A DNA stretch of 64,000 nt, taken from NCBI RefSeq assembly GCF_003719305.1, contig NZ_RARC01000001.1:1-64000 (forward strand), written 5' to 3'. This stretch comes from Mycolicibacterium stellerae (lineage in GTDB: Bacteria; Actinomycetota; Actinomycetes; Mycobacteriales; Mycobacteriaceae). The notes below the pieces were generated by a model that ran no database searches, was not told the origin of the DNA, and worked only from the letters and a program-made list of their open reading frames with translations. A program made the translations under genes and the position numbers. Position 1 is the stretch's first letter. Each line of letters begins with the position of its first letter. This document shows, one piece after another, positions 56,280-64,000 of the stretch.

Positions 56280-56503
56280 ACCGGGACCCGCGCGACATCG
56301 AGGCGGACGTGCGGACGCTGGTCGACGCGCTGACCGCCAGCAGCGACCCGGCGGCCTTCCAGGCGCTGCTCGGGCTCAGCCAGTACCTCGGCGAGTGCTT
56401 GGGCCGGTCAGCGCGCACCCTGGCCGAATCCCGGTCATGGGGTGACGTCGCCGGTGTTGCGGGCACCACCAAGCAGGCGGCGTGGTCGAGGTGGCACCAC
56501 TAG
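56276..56503 (+). CDS. Small HTH protein, probable regulator of the divergent amidase locus
   Basis: The 75-residue protein is coupled to the C45-type gene by an ATGA overlap. The carboxyl end SRSWGDVAGVAGTTKQAAWSRWHH is a helix-turn-helix of the 'SWxxIGxxLGxTRQAAxxRW' kind common in actinobacterial repressors. The amino half is helical, probably for dimerisation. As the only DNA-binding candidate nearby, it is the likely reader of the CGTCAAG palindromes, but this is inference. Confidence 0.75.
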   Translation: MNRDPRDIEADVRTLVDALTASSDPAAFQALLGLSQYLGECLGRSARTLAESRSWGDVAGVAGTTKQAAWSRWHH

Positions 56504-56597
56504 TCGCCGAACGGGCCGACAAACGGGTCGAAGTGGGCAAAAACCCATGTCAAACCACATGAAAAGTCTGTTCCGTCGGTCATGACATCTGAGTAAC

Positions 56598-56611
56598 GTG
56601 ACCCAGATCAC
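56598..56611 (+). promoter_or_regulatory. CRP-type box upstream of the FucP-like transporter
   Basis: GTGACCCAGATCAC matches GTGA-N6-TCAC exactly and is followed by A, giving TCACA on one side. It is 47 bases upstream of the ATG at 56659. cAMP/CRP control of a sugar-uptake operon is biologically sensible. Confidence 0.6.
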
Positions 56612-56658
56612 AGTCCACGCGAGGCTGTGCTCTTCTCAGCGGACACGAGGTACCGGCC

Positions 56659-57987
56659 ATGACCACGACTGAGCATGCGGATCAGCCCGCCGACGCGCCC
56701 GCCGACGCGGCGAAAGGGGGGCTGGTCTATCCGGGGATGGGGCTGCTGTTCGTCGTCCTCATCAGCTGCTTCACCGCATGGGGCGTCGCCGCCGACCTCA
56801 CCACGCCGATGGTCGCGGGCTTCAAGCGCATCTTCGAGATGAACACCTTCCAGGCCTCGCTCGTGCAGTTGGCGTACTTCGGTGCGTACTTCTTGCTGGC
56901 CATCCCCGCGGCGCTCATCAATCAGCGGTTCGGCTACAAGGCCGGGCTTCTTTCCGGTGTGCTTCTCGCTGCGGCAGGCGCGATCGCGTTCTATCCGGCG
57001 AGCAAGATCATGACTTACGAGGCGTTCCTGGTCGCTCTGTTCGCGATAGCCGCCGGATGCTCGATTCTCGAGACGTCCGCCAATCCCTACGTGCTTTCGC
57101 TCGGCCCAGAAGAAACCGCGACCCGGCGGCTCAACTTCGCGCAGGCGTTCAACCCTGTCGGCACGAACATCGGTGTGCTCTTGGCCGCCACCCTCATCCT
57201 GCCGAAATTGGACGAGCCGGTGAACATGGCCAACGTGACTCCGGCCCAGGAGGCGGCGGTACGCGCGGGCCAGTTGGGCGCGGTGATGGGTCCGTATCTC
57301 GGCCTCGGCTTCGTGCTCATCGCGATCGGGCTGGTGATCGCGATCAAGAAATCCCCGCCCATCGTCGAGGAGTTCCCCGACGCCGACATGGAGGGCCAGT
57401 CACCGCTGAAGATCCTGATGTCGAACAAGCGTTACGTGTTTGGGGTCATCGCGCAGTTCTTCAACGTCGCGGCGCAGGTGTGCACGTGGACCTTCCTGAT
57501 CCAGTACTCGCAGCAGGCGCTGAACGGGTCACTCCAGTTGGGCGGCTATCTCCTGCAGGTGAGCCTGATTGTGTTCCTCATCTCCCGGTTCTTCATGACG
57601 TGGCTGATCGGGAAGATCCGCGCAACGAAGGTCCTCACGGTCCTAGCCGTGCTGGCTGTCGCGCTGTGCGTCTTCGCGATGTTCTCGCCCAACGTGGCCG
57701 GGGTGGTCGCCGTCGTCGCGTTGTCCTTCTGTTTGTCCCTGATGTTCCCCACGATCTACGGCGTGGCTCTCCAAGGACTCGGTCCCGCAACCAAATTCGG
57801 GGCCGCCGGTCTAGTGATGGCGATCGTCGGCGGGGCGATCATGCCGTTGGTCCAGGGCTTCCTGCTCGACGCGACGAGCCCGGCGATCTCCTTCATCGTT
57901 CCCGCCGTCTGCTTCGCCGTCGTCGCCTGCTTTGCCGTCTACGACCTGAGAGCGACGCCCAACGCGGTCAAGGAGGTAGCAGCATGA
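56659..57987 (+). CDS. MFS sugar:proton symporter (FucP/FHS family)
   Basis: The 442-residue permease has about 12 hydrophobic segments after a 25-residue polar end. LVQLAYFGAYFLLAIPAALINQRFGYKAGL, ETSANPYVLSLGP and RRLNFAQAFNPVGTNIG are hallmarks of the fucose/galactose/glucose:H+ symporter family. The substrate is probably a hexose or deoxyhexose. Its stop overlaps the next start by 4 bases (ATGA), coupling it to a solute-binding lipoprotein normally associated with ABC importers. Confidence 0.9.
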   Translation: MTTTEHADQPADAPADAAKGGLVYPGMGLLFVVLISCFTAWGVAADLTTPMVAGFKRIFEMNTFQASLVQLAYFGAYFLLAIPAALINQRFGYKAGLLSGVLLAAAGAIAFYPASKIMTYEAFLVALFAIAAGCSILETSANPYVLSLGPEETATRRLNFAQAFNPVGTNIGVLLAATLILPKLDEPVNMANVTPAQEAAVRAGQLGAVMGPYLGLGFVLIAIGLVIAIKKSPPIVEEFPDADMEGQSPLKILMSNKRYVFGVIAQFFNVAAQVCTWTFLIQYSQQALNGSLQLGGYLLQVSLIVFLISRFFMTWLIGKIRATKVLTVLAVLAVALCVFAMFSPNVAGVVAVVALSFCLSLMFPTIYGVALQGLGPATKFGAAGLVMAIVGGAIMPLVQGFLLDATSPAISFIVPAVCFAVVACFAVYDLRATPNAVKEVAA

Positions 57988-59255
57988 AGCGCTACTGGAT
58001 CATCCTCCTGGCGGTCATGCTCGCGGCATGCGGCGGCGGCGGACAAAAGGGCAACTTCTCCGAGCCGACCGAGCGGCTCGAAGTCGTCTCGTGGTGGGTG
58101 TCGCCCTCCGAGCACCCGGCTTTCGAGGTGCTGCTCAACGCTTTCAAGGCGGGGAATCCCGACGTGGAGGTCGCTGACGGCGCCATTGCAGGCGGCGGCG
58201 GCAGCAACGTCCAGGTCGCGCTCGCCGCGCGCCTGCAGGCGGGCGATCCGCCCGATGTTTGGCAGACGTTCTTGGGAAGCTCGCTGCGCGCGTGGGTCGA
58301 CGCCAAGCGTCTGGCCGACGTGTCGGGCGTCTATGAGAGCTCGGGCCTGGACCAGACGATGCCGCAGGCGTTGCTCGACGCGGCGACCTACCGCGTCAAA
58401 GCCTGGGGTGTGCCGACCGGTTCCCATCGCGGAAATGTGTTGTGGTTCAACCAGCGGATGCTGCGGGACGCAGGCGTGAAGGCGCCAGGACCCGGCTACA
58501 CGACCGAGGCCTTTGAAGCGGATCTGGCACAGGTGGCGGCAACCGGCAAGGCGGCGTTGTGCCTTGGCGGCAAGGACAGGTTCACCGCGACCGAACTTTT
58601 CGAGAACACACTGCTCGGCGCGATCGGCACCGATGGCTGGGCCAGGATTCGCGACGATTCGTTCGATTGGCGGGGATCTCAACTCAGACAAGCGCTTTCG
58701 CAGTTCGCCAAGATTGTTTCTCTCGCCGACCCGAATGCGGGCGGCCTGACGTGGGATCAGGCGGCGAAGAAGCTGGCCACCGGTCAGTGCGCATTCCTGT
58801 CGATGAACGATTCCGTATACGGCGAACTCGTCGCGAACCGGTCGGTGGAAGGCAAGGACTTCGGGTATGTGCCGTATCCCGGGACCACGGGCGCCTACCT
58901 GGCGATCGTCGACACGTTCGTGGTGTCGTCGGATGCCACAGATGGGGTGAACGCCATGAAGTTCATGGCGACCATCGCCGATCCGAAGACGTCGCTGGAG
59001 TTCAACAAAGTGAAGGGGTCGGTGCCGATTCGCAACGACGTCGACGTGTCATCGCTGCCGGCCTATCAGCGACAGGCTTCAGAGTCGTTGTGGAAGGACA
59101 AGATTCTGCTGTCGATCACCCACGGCGAGTTGATGTCGACGGACTTCCAGCAGGCTGTATATGACGCCGTAGCCGCGTTCGTCCAGAGCAAGAACACGAA
59201 CGCGTTCATCGACACGCTGCAGAACTCGATCGAGGTGCCAATTGTCGGACGATGA
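57984..59255 (+). CDS. Extracellular solute-binding lipoprotein (family 1, sugar type)
   Basis: The 423-residue lipoprotein starts at ATG 57984 with AAGGAGG upstream; LLAVMLAACG is the signal and lipobox (Cys about 16). The mature protein has family 1 SBP features: LEVVSWWVSPSEHPAFEVLLNAFKAG, AARLQAGDPPDVWQTF, a hinge around WGVPTGSHRGNVLWFNQ and late SVPIRNDVDVSSLP. It probably binds a sugar or sugar acid. No ABC permease or ATPase gene is nearby. It is translationally coupled to an MFS permease, so it may deliver ligand to that carrier or act as a sensor. Confidence 0.88.
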   Translation: MKRYWIILLAVMLAACGGGGQKGNFSEPTERLEVVSWWVSPSEHPAFEVLLNAFKAGNPDVEVADGAIAGGGGSNVQVALAARLQAGDPPDVWQTFLGSSLRAWVDAKRLADVSGVYESSGLDQTMPQALLDAATYRVKAWGVPTGSHRGNVLWFNQRMLRDAGVKAPGPGYTTEAFEADLAQVAATGKAALCLGGKDRFTATELFENTLLGAIGTDGWARIRDDSFDWRGSQLRQALSQFAKIVSLADPNAGGLTWDQAAKKLATGQCAFLSMNDSVYGELVANRSVEGKDFGYVPYPGTTGAYLAIVDTFVVSSDATDGVNAMKFMATIADPKTSLEFNKVKGSVPIRNDVDVSSLPAYQRQASESLWKDKILLSITHGELMSTDFQQAVYDAVAAFVQSKNTNAFIDTLQNSIEVPIVGR

Positions 59256-59553
59256 CCGCGACGACGGACCGCTGTACCTGGTCGTCACCATCAAGCCGCG
59301 ACTCGACCGCCTCGCCGAGGCGGAAGCCCAGCTGCAGTCGATGCGCAAGAACACCCTGACCGAGCCGGGCTGCGTGTTCATGCATTTCCTCGCGCCTCAA
59401 GATGATTCGGACACCTGGATGATGCTCGAGATGTTCCGTTCGCGCGCCGCGTGGGATGAGCACATGCGTCAGCCCTACAACACCGAGGGCAACAAGATTC
59501 TCGAAGACCTGCTCCGCGAGCCCTCCGATCTTAGGTTGCTCCGCGAGAAGTGA
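59242..59553 (+). CDS. ABM-domain (antibiotic biosynthesis monooxygenase-like) protein
   Basis: The 103-residue dimeric alpha/beta-barrel protein begins with TTG 59242 inside the end of the SBP gene (14-base overlap). VVTIKPRLDRLAEAEAQLQSM, TEPGCVFMHFLAPQDD, MMLEMFRSRAAWDEHM and YNTEGNKILEDLL follow the ABM pattern. Members are cofactor-free quinol oxygenases or small aldehyde/sugar-related enzymes. As the third gene of the sugar operon, a mutarotase-like or LsrG-like role is possible. Confidence 0.8.
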   Translation: MSDDDRDDGPLYLVVTIKPRLDRLAEAEAQLQSMRKNTLTEPGCVFMHFLAPQDDSDTWMMLEMFRSRAAWDEHMRQPYNTEGNKILEDLLREPSDLRLLREK

Positions 59554-59610
59554 GGCCCACCGGGCCCACCGGACTGATGAAGCATGACCGTTCGTCCATC
59601 CGGGGCGGCG

Positions 59611-59639
59611 CGTGCGGGCGCCCACCCCGGGTGGGCACG
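59611..59639. terminator. Hairpin terminator between convergent genes
   Basis: GCCCACC (59620-59626) pairs with GGTGGGC (59630-59636) over a CCG loop. Outer bases CGTGC/GCACG pair beyond a small internal loop. It lies between the ABM gene and the tautomerase gene. Confidence 0.65.
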
Positions 59640-59641
59640 GG

Positions 59642-60049
59642 CTACTGATTCAACGCTGCGATGGCGGCGACAATCTCTGGCTTGTCGGATTGCAGACTTC
59701 CCCGCCAGCCGACGTCTTCCAGCGGGTAATGATTGACAAGGACGAGGACCTCCTCGGTGTTGGCGAGGCCGTCGTAGGCGGCCGCGATCGCCGTCTCGAT
59801 TTTTTGCACGAGCTTTCGCTTGGCATCCAAGTTCGTCAGCTCCGGCGCTTCCAGTGAGCACACCGGGCGCACCGGCTCGGCTTGAATGCGCCCATCCTGG
59901 GACACGCTGTCGGCGGGGTACTCGCGCAACCAGCCGCGGGTGTCGGGAATGGGCCAAGCTTCGTGGAGCGCCTCGGTGACGTCCTTCATCATCTTGTGCT
60001 TGGCGTCCTGCGGCACCCCTGAGGGTGCGTCGATCGTGAACACGGGCAT
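59642..60049 (-). CDS. Tautomerase-superfamily protein (Pro1)
   Basis: The 135-residue protein begins MPVFTIDAPSG, giving the catalytic amino-terminal Pro after Met removal. It contains two 4-oxalocrotonate-tautomerase-like halves (DAKHKMMKDVTEALHEAW and DAKRKLVQKIETAIAAAY), the fused form seen in cis-CaaD/MSAD-type enzymes. AAGGAG lies 9 bases before the ATG. It is divergent from an HxlR regulator with a shared palindrome, so it is probably induced by a reactive electrophile or aromatic acid. Confidence 0.85.
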   Translation of the reverse strand: MPVFTIDAPSGVPQDAKHKMMKDVTEALHEAWPIPDTRGWLREYPADSVSQDGRIQAEPVRPVCSLEAPELTNLDAKRKLVQKIETAIAAAYDGLANTEEVLVLVNHYPLEDVGWRGSLQSDKPEIVAAIAALNQ

Positions 60050-60106
60050 TGGAATTCATCTCCTTGAGAAGGGGTCGAACAGTACAAATCCGACACTACA
60101 ACTAGT

Positions 60107-60125
60107 TACTTGGAAATACCAAGTA
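60107..60125. promoter_or_regulatory. HxlR-type operator palindrome
   Basis: TACTTGG-AAATA-CCAAGTA is a perfect 7-base inverted repeat with a 5-base spacer. It lies 42 bases before the HxlR gene and 58 bases before the divergent tautomerase gene. Confidence 0.75.
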
Positions 60126-60166
60126 GATAGATCGAGTTTCCTATTTTGGCTGCTAGAGTGGGTGCT

Positions 60167-60862
60167 ATGACAGGTAGACGCAAGTATGAGCAGGGTTGCG
60201 CAGTCGCTCATGCGCTTGACCTCGTCGGCGAACGCTGGGCGTTACTGATAGTGCGGGACCTCCTATTGGGCCCCAAGCGCTTCACCGACCTGCTGGCCGG
60301 CCTGCCCGGCGCCAGCCCCGACGTGCTCACCCAGCGACTGCGCGAACTCACCGATGCCGGCGTGCTTCATCGCCGACGACTCGCCCCACCCGCCGCTTCG
60401 TGGGTCTACGAGCTAACCGCGTGGGGCGCCGACCTGGCGCCGGTCGTGGTCGGATTGGCTCAGTGGGCCAGCCGCTCGCCGTCGATGCCCTTCGACGCCC
60501 CGCTGGGCACCGACTCCCTGATGCTCTCCCTCAACGCACTCTTCGACCCCGCCGCCGCCTCCGACGTCCGAGCGACCATCGCAGTCCATCTCGGCGATGA
60601 ACGCTTCGAGATCCGCGTCGACGGTGAGCTCACGGTCACCCGCGGCGACGCCGAACATCCGGACGCCACGCTCGAAACAGATCAGGCCACCCTGATTTCG
60701 TTGCTACGCACCGACCGTCCTCTCGACGAGGCGCTCACGAGCGGAGAGCTTCGCATCGCCGGGGACCGTGCGGTCGTAGAAAGGTTCCGGCATCTGTTTC
60801 CGCTCCCACAATCGATACCGGCAGCCGAAGCTCCCGACGACGCGCTCCGCGCGCCTCGATAG
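60167..60862 (+). CDS. HxlR-family transcriptional regulator with SCP2-like tail
   Basis: The 231-residue protein has an amino winged helix (about residues 10-100): CAVAHALDLVGERWALLIVRDLLLGPKRF and LTQRLRELTDAGVLHRR, the HxlR signature. The carboxyl 110 residues (VRATIAVHLGDERFEIRVDGEL, ATLETDQATLISLLRTDRPL) resemble a sterol-carrier-like ligand domain seen in some mycobacterial HxlR proteins. ATG 60167 lies downstream of the palindrome. It probably represses itself and the divergent tautomerase gene. Confidence 0.87.
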   Translation: MTGRRKYEQGCAVAHALDLVGERWALLIVRDLLLGPKRFTDLLAGLPGASPDVLTQRLRELTDAGVLHRRRLAPPAASWVYELTAWGADLAPVVVGLAQWASRSPSMPFDAPLGTDSLMLSLNALFDPAAASDVRATIAVHLGDERFEIRVDGELTVTRGDAEHPDATLETDQATLISLLRTDRPLDEALTSGELRIAGDRAVVERFRHLFPLPQSIPAAEAPDDALRAPR

Positions 60863-61141
60863 GCTAGTTGTCGTCGGCTGGGCGGGCATCACCGCCGGTC
60901 AGCCGCCAAACTTGGCGCACACGAGCTGCCGCGGCGGTCGAACGGCAGCGGCTACTGCAGCGCGATCGTCGCAGTGGCCGACCGCTCACACATCGGCTTT
61001 ACCGCCGGGGCCTTGGGCGCGTTCAAGACCGCGCAGTTTTTGCGCGGACTCATCGACACGCTGCGATGCGCAGATCCGTTGCCGCCCTTGATGACCAACG
61101 AGCTGGATGCCATCCGGGCATCCTCTTGGATCACGGTTTGA
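60863..61141 (+). other. Coding-like stretch without a start, in frame with hxlR
   Basis: After the HxlR TAG the same frame stays open for 92 codons to TGA 61139-61141. From about 60940 it reads like protein: YCSAIVAVADRSHIGFTAG, LGAFKTAQFLRGLIDTLR and MTNELDAIRASSWITV, with GC-rich third positions. No good start codon or ribosome site precedes it. It is likely the carboxyl remnant of a lost gene; the family was not recognised. The end overlaps the convergent PP2C gene stop. Confidence 0.4.
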
Positions 61142-63347
61142 GCGTCATCCGCTGAGACTCCGCCACGGAGTCGGCGTGCCGGAGGCGCACGGCAATGACA
61201 CAGACGTCGTCTTGGCGGGGCGGCGAGGCGAGCGTTTCCGTGAGTTGCCTGCATCCCTGCGCCAACGTGGTCTCCGACGGCCAGCCCGCGAACAGGCGCT
61301 GCGCCTGCGAGATCCCTGTCTCGATGTCCCGGCCGCGGCGCTCGATCAGGCCGTCGGTATACATGACCAGGATGTCGCCGGGCTCGAGCCTCACCTGACC
61401 CTCGGTGTAGGTGGCGTCGCGGATGGGCCCAAGCACCGGGCCGTCGGCGTCGAGGAGTCGCACGACTTTCCCGTCGCGCGAGCGACGCAGCAAGGCCGGT
61501 GGATGGCCGGCCAGACCGTACGACAAGGCGCCGGTCTGCGGATCGAAGATGGCCACGGCCATGGTGGCGAACCGTCCGTGGCTGGTATGGGCGGTGAAGA
61601 TGTTGAGCTCGGCGAGCAGTCGTGCAGGGGGCAGCCCCTGCAGGGCCATGGCGCGCCCGGCGCTACGCAGTTGCGCCATGTCTTCGACGGCGGGCAAACC
61701 GTGTCCGACCACGTCACCCACCGCAATGTAGGTCCGTTGCTTCGGCAGCGCCATCACGTCATACCAGTCCCCCCCGAGTCCATGCTCGGCGTCTGCCGGT
61801 TCGTAGCTGACGGCCAAGTCCAGTTCGGCGATGTCGGCCGGTTCCGTTGGCAGGACCGCCGCCTGCAGGACCGCGGCCCTGGCATGCTCGTCGGCATATG
61901 CCTGCGCACGCACCAGGGCCTGCTCGACCATGGTGGCGACGGCAGAGATGTAGGCCAACTGGGCGGCATCGAGCGGCTGCGGTCGTGTCCACATCATCCC
62001 GAGCACGCCGATCGGATTGCCGCCAGAAGTCAGCGACCAGTTCACCAGCGCCTCTGCCCCCGTCAGCGCCATCATGTCCGCATTGTCGGGATACCGCCGC
62101 CGGTATTCCGCGGAGCTGCCGATCACCACGGGTCGGCCGGTGAGCATTGCCTCGGTGGCAGCCGTGTGGTCGTCGAGTGGGATGCCGGCCGCGAATTTGT
62201 CGTGCGCGAGTTGGGGATAGCCCGCCGTCCTGACCCACTCCAGCCGGAATCCGTCGGGGGTCACCAGGCCAAGTGCCACCGCCTGCGCCCCCGCGTCGTT
62301 GAACAGCTGCGTGACGACGGCGTCGCCGATGTGGCTCGGGGTCAGCGCAGCCGACAGCCGCTGCGCCAACTGCGCCAGAATCTGCAGCCGGTCCCGTTCA
62401 CGGCGTTCGGCTTCTCCTTGTCTGACTGCCGCGATGCGACCGGCGGCTTCCTGCGCGATCAGCATGGCGACCAGCACGATGACCGCGATGAACACCTGGT
62501 TAACGGCTAGCCTGGCCGGCGCCGCAAGGTCCATTCCCGCGAAGAAGCCGCGTCCCGAGCCCGCCATGTAGTTGACGGTGAAGGCCAGCACCGCGCCGGA
62601 GACCGCGGCACCGATCACATCGAGCCGAAACGCCGCCCATGCCATCACCGGCAGCAGCAGGAATGTCGGTGGCGCATGCCACCAGAACGCCGTCACTGTC
62701 AGCACCGCGGTGCTGGTGACCACCAGCGCAGTTTCGGCGACGCGAGCGCGCAAGATGTGAGATTGTATGGGCCACAGGAGAATTGGTGCCCCCACAACGA
62801 GGGCGCCGATCCCGTCGCCTGCACACCAGCGCACGGCGGCCATGGGCCACGAGGTGTCGTTCGACGCGGCGCTGACCACCCCGCCGATCAACCCGCCCAC
62901 CAGCGGCCCGGCCAGGCAAGCCGCGGCGACGAACTTGGCCAGATCCCCCCGAGCCCGAAGGTCGGGCGCCCCTTTGCACCAGGCCCATGCCAGCGACGCA
63001 CCGACGACGGGCTCCATCGAGTTGGCCAACGCAAATCCTGACGCAGCGCGCACGCCGACCCCATAGTGGAGATCGACGGCCAACTCCGCGACGACTATCG
63101 CGACGACGATGACTGGCCACCGCGATCGCGGTGTCAGCAGCATCGCGGCCACGGTCACGCCGGCGGGCGGAAAGAACGCAGGCCCCACCCCGGCGCCAAA
63201 TGATTGCCAAGACAGCACCGCGCCGGCCAGATAGGTCAGTGCCACACAGGCGAAAAGCCCGCTAACCGACCGCCAACTCTCACGACGGCTTGCGCGCGTG
63301 CTGCTACGCGGCTTGCCAGGCGTGACTGGGGTCCAGGACACCCTCAT
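61131..63347 (-). CDS. MASE1-GAF-PP2C (SpoIIE-type) membrane phosphatase
   Basis: The 738-residue protein has an amino MASE1 sensor (about 30-310) of eight membrane helices, a short coiled region (AVRQGEAERRERDRLQILAQLAQRL), a GAF domain (about 335-490) and a PP2C/SpoIIE phosphatase domain (about 510-725) with GLGGDWYDV, VGDVVGHGLPA, YTDGLIERRG and QDDVCV carrying the metal-binding Asp residues. Such proteins dephosphorylate anti-anti-sigma factors in response to a membrane or small-molecule signal. No partner anti-sigma genes are adjacent. Confidence 0.88.
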   Translation of the reverse strand: MRVSWTPVTPGKPRSSTRASRRESWRSVSGLFACVALTYLAGAVLSWQSFGAGVGPAFFPPAGVTVAAMLLTPRSRWPVIVVAIVVAELAVDLHYGVGVRAASGFALANSMEPVVGASLAWAWCKGAPDLRARGDLAKFVAAACLAGPLVGGLIGGVVSAASNDTSWPMAAVRWCAGDGIGALVVGAPILLWPIQSHILRARVAETALVVTSTAVLTVTAFWWHAPPTFLLLPVMAWAAFRLDVIGAAVSGAVLAFTVNYMAGSGRGFFAGMDLAAPARLAVNQVFIAVIVLVAMLIAQEAAGRIAAVRQGEAERRERDRLQILAQLAQRLSAALTPSHIGDAVVTQLFNDAGAQAVALGLVTPDGFRLEWVRTAGYPQLAHDKFAAGIPLDDHTAATEAMLTGRPVVIGSSAEYRRRYPDNADMMALTGAEALVNWSLTSGGNPIGVLGMMWTRPQPLDAAQLAYISAVATMVEQALVRAQAYADEHARAAVLQAAVLPTEPADIAELDLAVSYEPADAEHGLGGDWYDVMALPKQRTYIAVGDVVGHGLPAVEDMAQLRSAGRAMALQGLPPARLLAELNIFTAHTSHGRFATMAVAIFDPQTGALSYGLAGHPPALLRRSRDGKVVRLLDADGPVLGPIRDATYTEGQVRLEPGDILVMYTDGLIERRGRDIETGISQAQRLFAGWPSETTLAQGCRQLTETLASPPRQDDVCVIAVRLRHADSVAESQRMTLKP

Positions 63348-63435
63348 CAGGGTATCGACACCGCCGTCAATGCGGTGAATTACGGCCCGGCTGCAAGCCG
63401 ACTCTTATCGAGCGATTTTTCGATAGCTGCGAGTT

Positions 63436-64000
63436 CTAGAAACCGATGGGCAGACCCGCGTAGTTCTCCGCAAGACCCGCCGCGCCTGCCTCGCTGGAAG
63501 TGACCCAACGCAGCTGGGACAGCTGCAGCTGCTCGTCGAACGGGTCCTCGCTGTGATGCAGCATTGTGGTCATCCACCACGAGAAGTGGGTGCACCGCCA
63601 GACGCGCCGCAGCGCGGTGTCGGAGTAGCCGTCGGCGAGCCGGTGGTCGTCCTTGCGAATCAGGTCGACCAGCGCTGGCGCGAGCAGGGCGACGTCGGCG
63701 ACCGCGAGGTTGAGCCCCTTGGCGCCGGTCGGCGGGACGATGTGGGCGGCGTCGCCGGCGAGGAACAGGTGGCCGTGCCGCATCGGGGTCTGGACGAACG
63801 ACCGCATGGGCAACACGCTCTTGTCGGTTATCGGCCCGGTGTTGAGCTGCCAGCCGTCCTGCCCGTGGCCGAGTCGAGTCGCCAGTGCTGCCCAGATCCG
63901 GTCGTCGGACCAGTCTTCGGGTTCGGTGCCGTTGGGCACTTGGAGATAGAACCGGGAAACCGTCGCAGACCGCATCGAATGCAGTGCGAACCCGTTGCCG
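63436..64000 (-). CDS. pobA: 4-hydroxybenzoate 3-monooxygenase, carboxyl part (cut by window end)
   Basis: About 188 carboxyl residues of a flavoprotein aromatic hydroxylase that turns 4-hydroxybenzoate into protocatechuate using NAD(P)H. SRFYLQVPNGTEPEDWSDDRIW, LPMRSFVQTPMRHGHLFLAGDAAHIVPPTGAKG (FAD-binding GD motif) and WMTTMLH are characteristic of PobA. The amino half with the GxGxxG FAD motif lies beyond base 64000. No operon partner is visible. Confidence 0.88.
   Translation of the reverse strand, partial: GNGFALHSMRSATVSRFYLQVPNGTEPEDWSDDRIWAALATRLGHGQDGWQLNTGPITDKSVLPMRSFVQTPMRHGHLFLAGDAAHIVPPTGAKGLNLAVADVALLAPALVDLIRKDDHRLADGYSDTALRRVWRCTHFSWWMTTMLHHSEDPFDEQLQLSQLRWVTSSEAGAAGLAENYAGLPIGF

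Overview
The window is high-GC actinobacterial DNA and almost certainly comes from a fast-growing mycobacterium (Mycolicibacterium type). Evidence is an antigen 85 mycolyltransferase, LpqV-type and DUF3558-like lipoproteins, a hemophore-related protein, DUF732, a PE-PPE-domain hydrolase, an EmbR/PknH-like pair, an F420-type oxidoreductase and many fatty-acyl-CoA enzymes. From memory of M. tuberculosis, roughly 1-43 kb runs in the order of Rv1078 down to Rv1056, interrupted by insertions: pra start, cbs, lipU, Rv1075c, fadA3, a broken DUF559 gene, a Bax-inhibitor-like protein, echA9, echA8, Rv1069c, rhodanese, cysteine dioxygenase, lpqV, two patatins, the Rv1059-like reductase, fadD14, a beta-propeller and a DUF427 protein. 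Species cannot be fixed from the sequence alone. Bases 19-51 match the Nextera/Tn5 sequencing adapter, so the left edge is probably a contig end and pra is artificially cut there. Layout. 0-11.4 kb: sulfur amino acid metabolism (cbs, rhodanese, cysteine dioxygenase) and acyl-CoA metabolism (fadA3, echA9-echA8), with esterases. 11.4-19.6 kb: cell-envelope and small secreted proteins, two patatins, an NDMA-type alcohol dehydrogenase and an Rv1059-like reductase behind a perfect KstR-type box. 19.6-23 kb: BTAD/FHA regulator plus membrane Ser/Thr kinase. 23-27.8 kb: thiolase-like lipid-transfer protein, FadD14-type ligase, hydrolase and a small secreted protein. 27.9-32.5 kb: DctA dicarboxylate transporter divergent from a translationally coupled hydrolase/histidine kinase/response regulator operon, with a CRP-type box between them. 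32.5-43.9 kb: beta-propeller, lipoprotein, PE-PPE hydrolase, oxidoreductase, peptidoglycan amidase, antigen 85, AhpD-like and other single genes. 43.9-54 kb is the most unusual part. A 1084-residue zinc-ribbon/cyclase-domain/AAA/TPR protein is transcribed away from a tight three-gene operon: a TPR-headed animal-type haem peroxidase related to cyclooxygenase and alpha-dioxygenase, a lipoxygenase-like protein, and a polytopic membrane protein with a C-terminal serine-hydrolase domain. Together these look like a bacterial counterpart of lipase-to-oxylipin biosynthesis, but both oxygenases lack some textbook active-site residues. 54-60.9 kb: an amidohydrolase divergent from a C45-type amide hydrolase plus a tiny HTH protein, with two perfect palindromes between them; a CRP-type box ahead of a FucP-like permease translationally coupled to a sugar-binding lipoprotein; then a tautomerase and HxlR regulator sharing a palindromic operator. 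61-64 kb: a MASE1/GAF/PP2C phosphatase and the truncated 4-hydroxybenzoate hydroxylase gene pobA at the right edge. No rRNA, tRNA, CRISPR array, prophage or intact insertion sequence was seen; the only transposase trace is a short IS30-like remnant.
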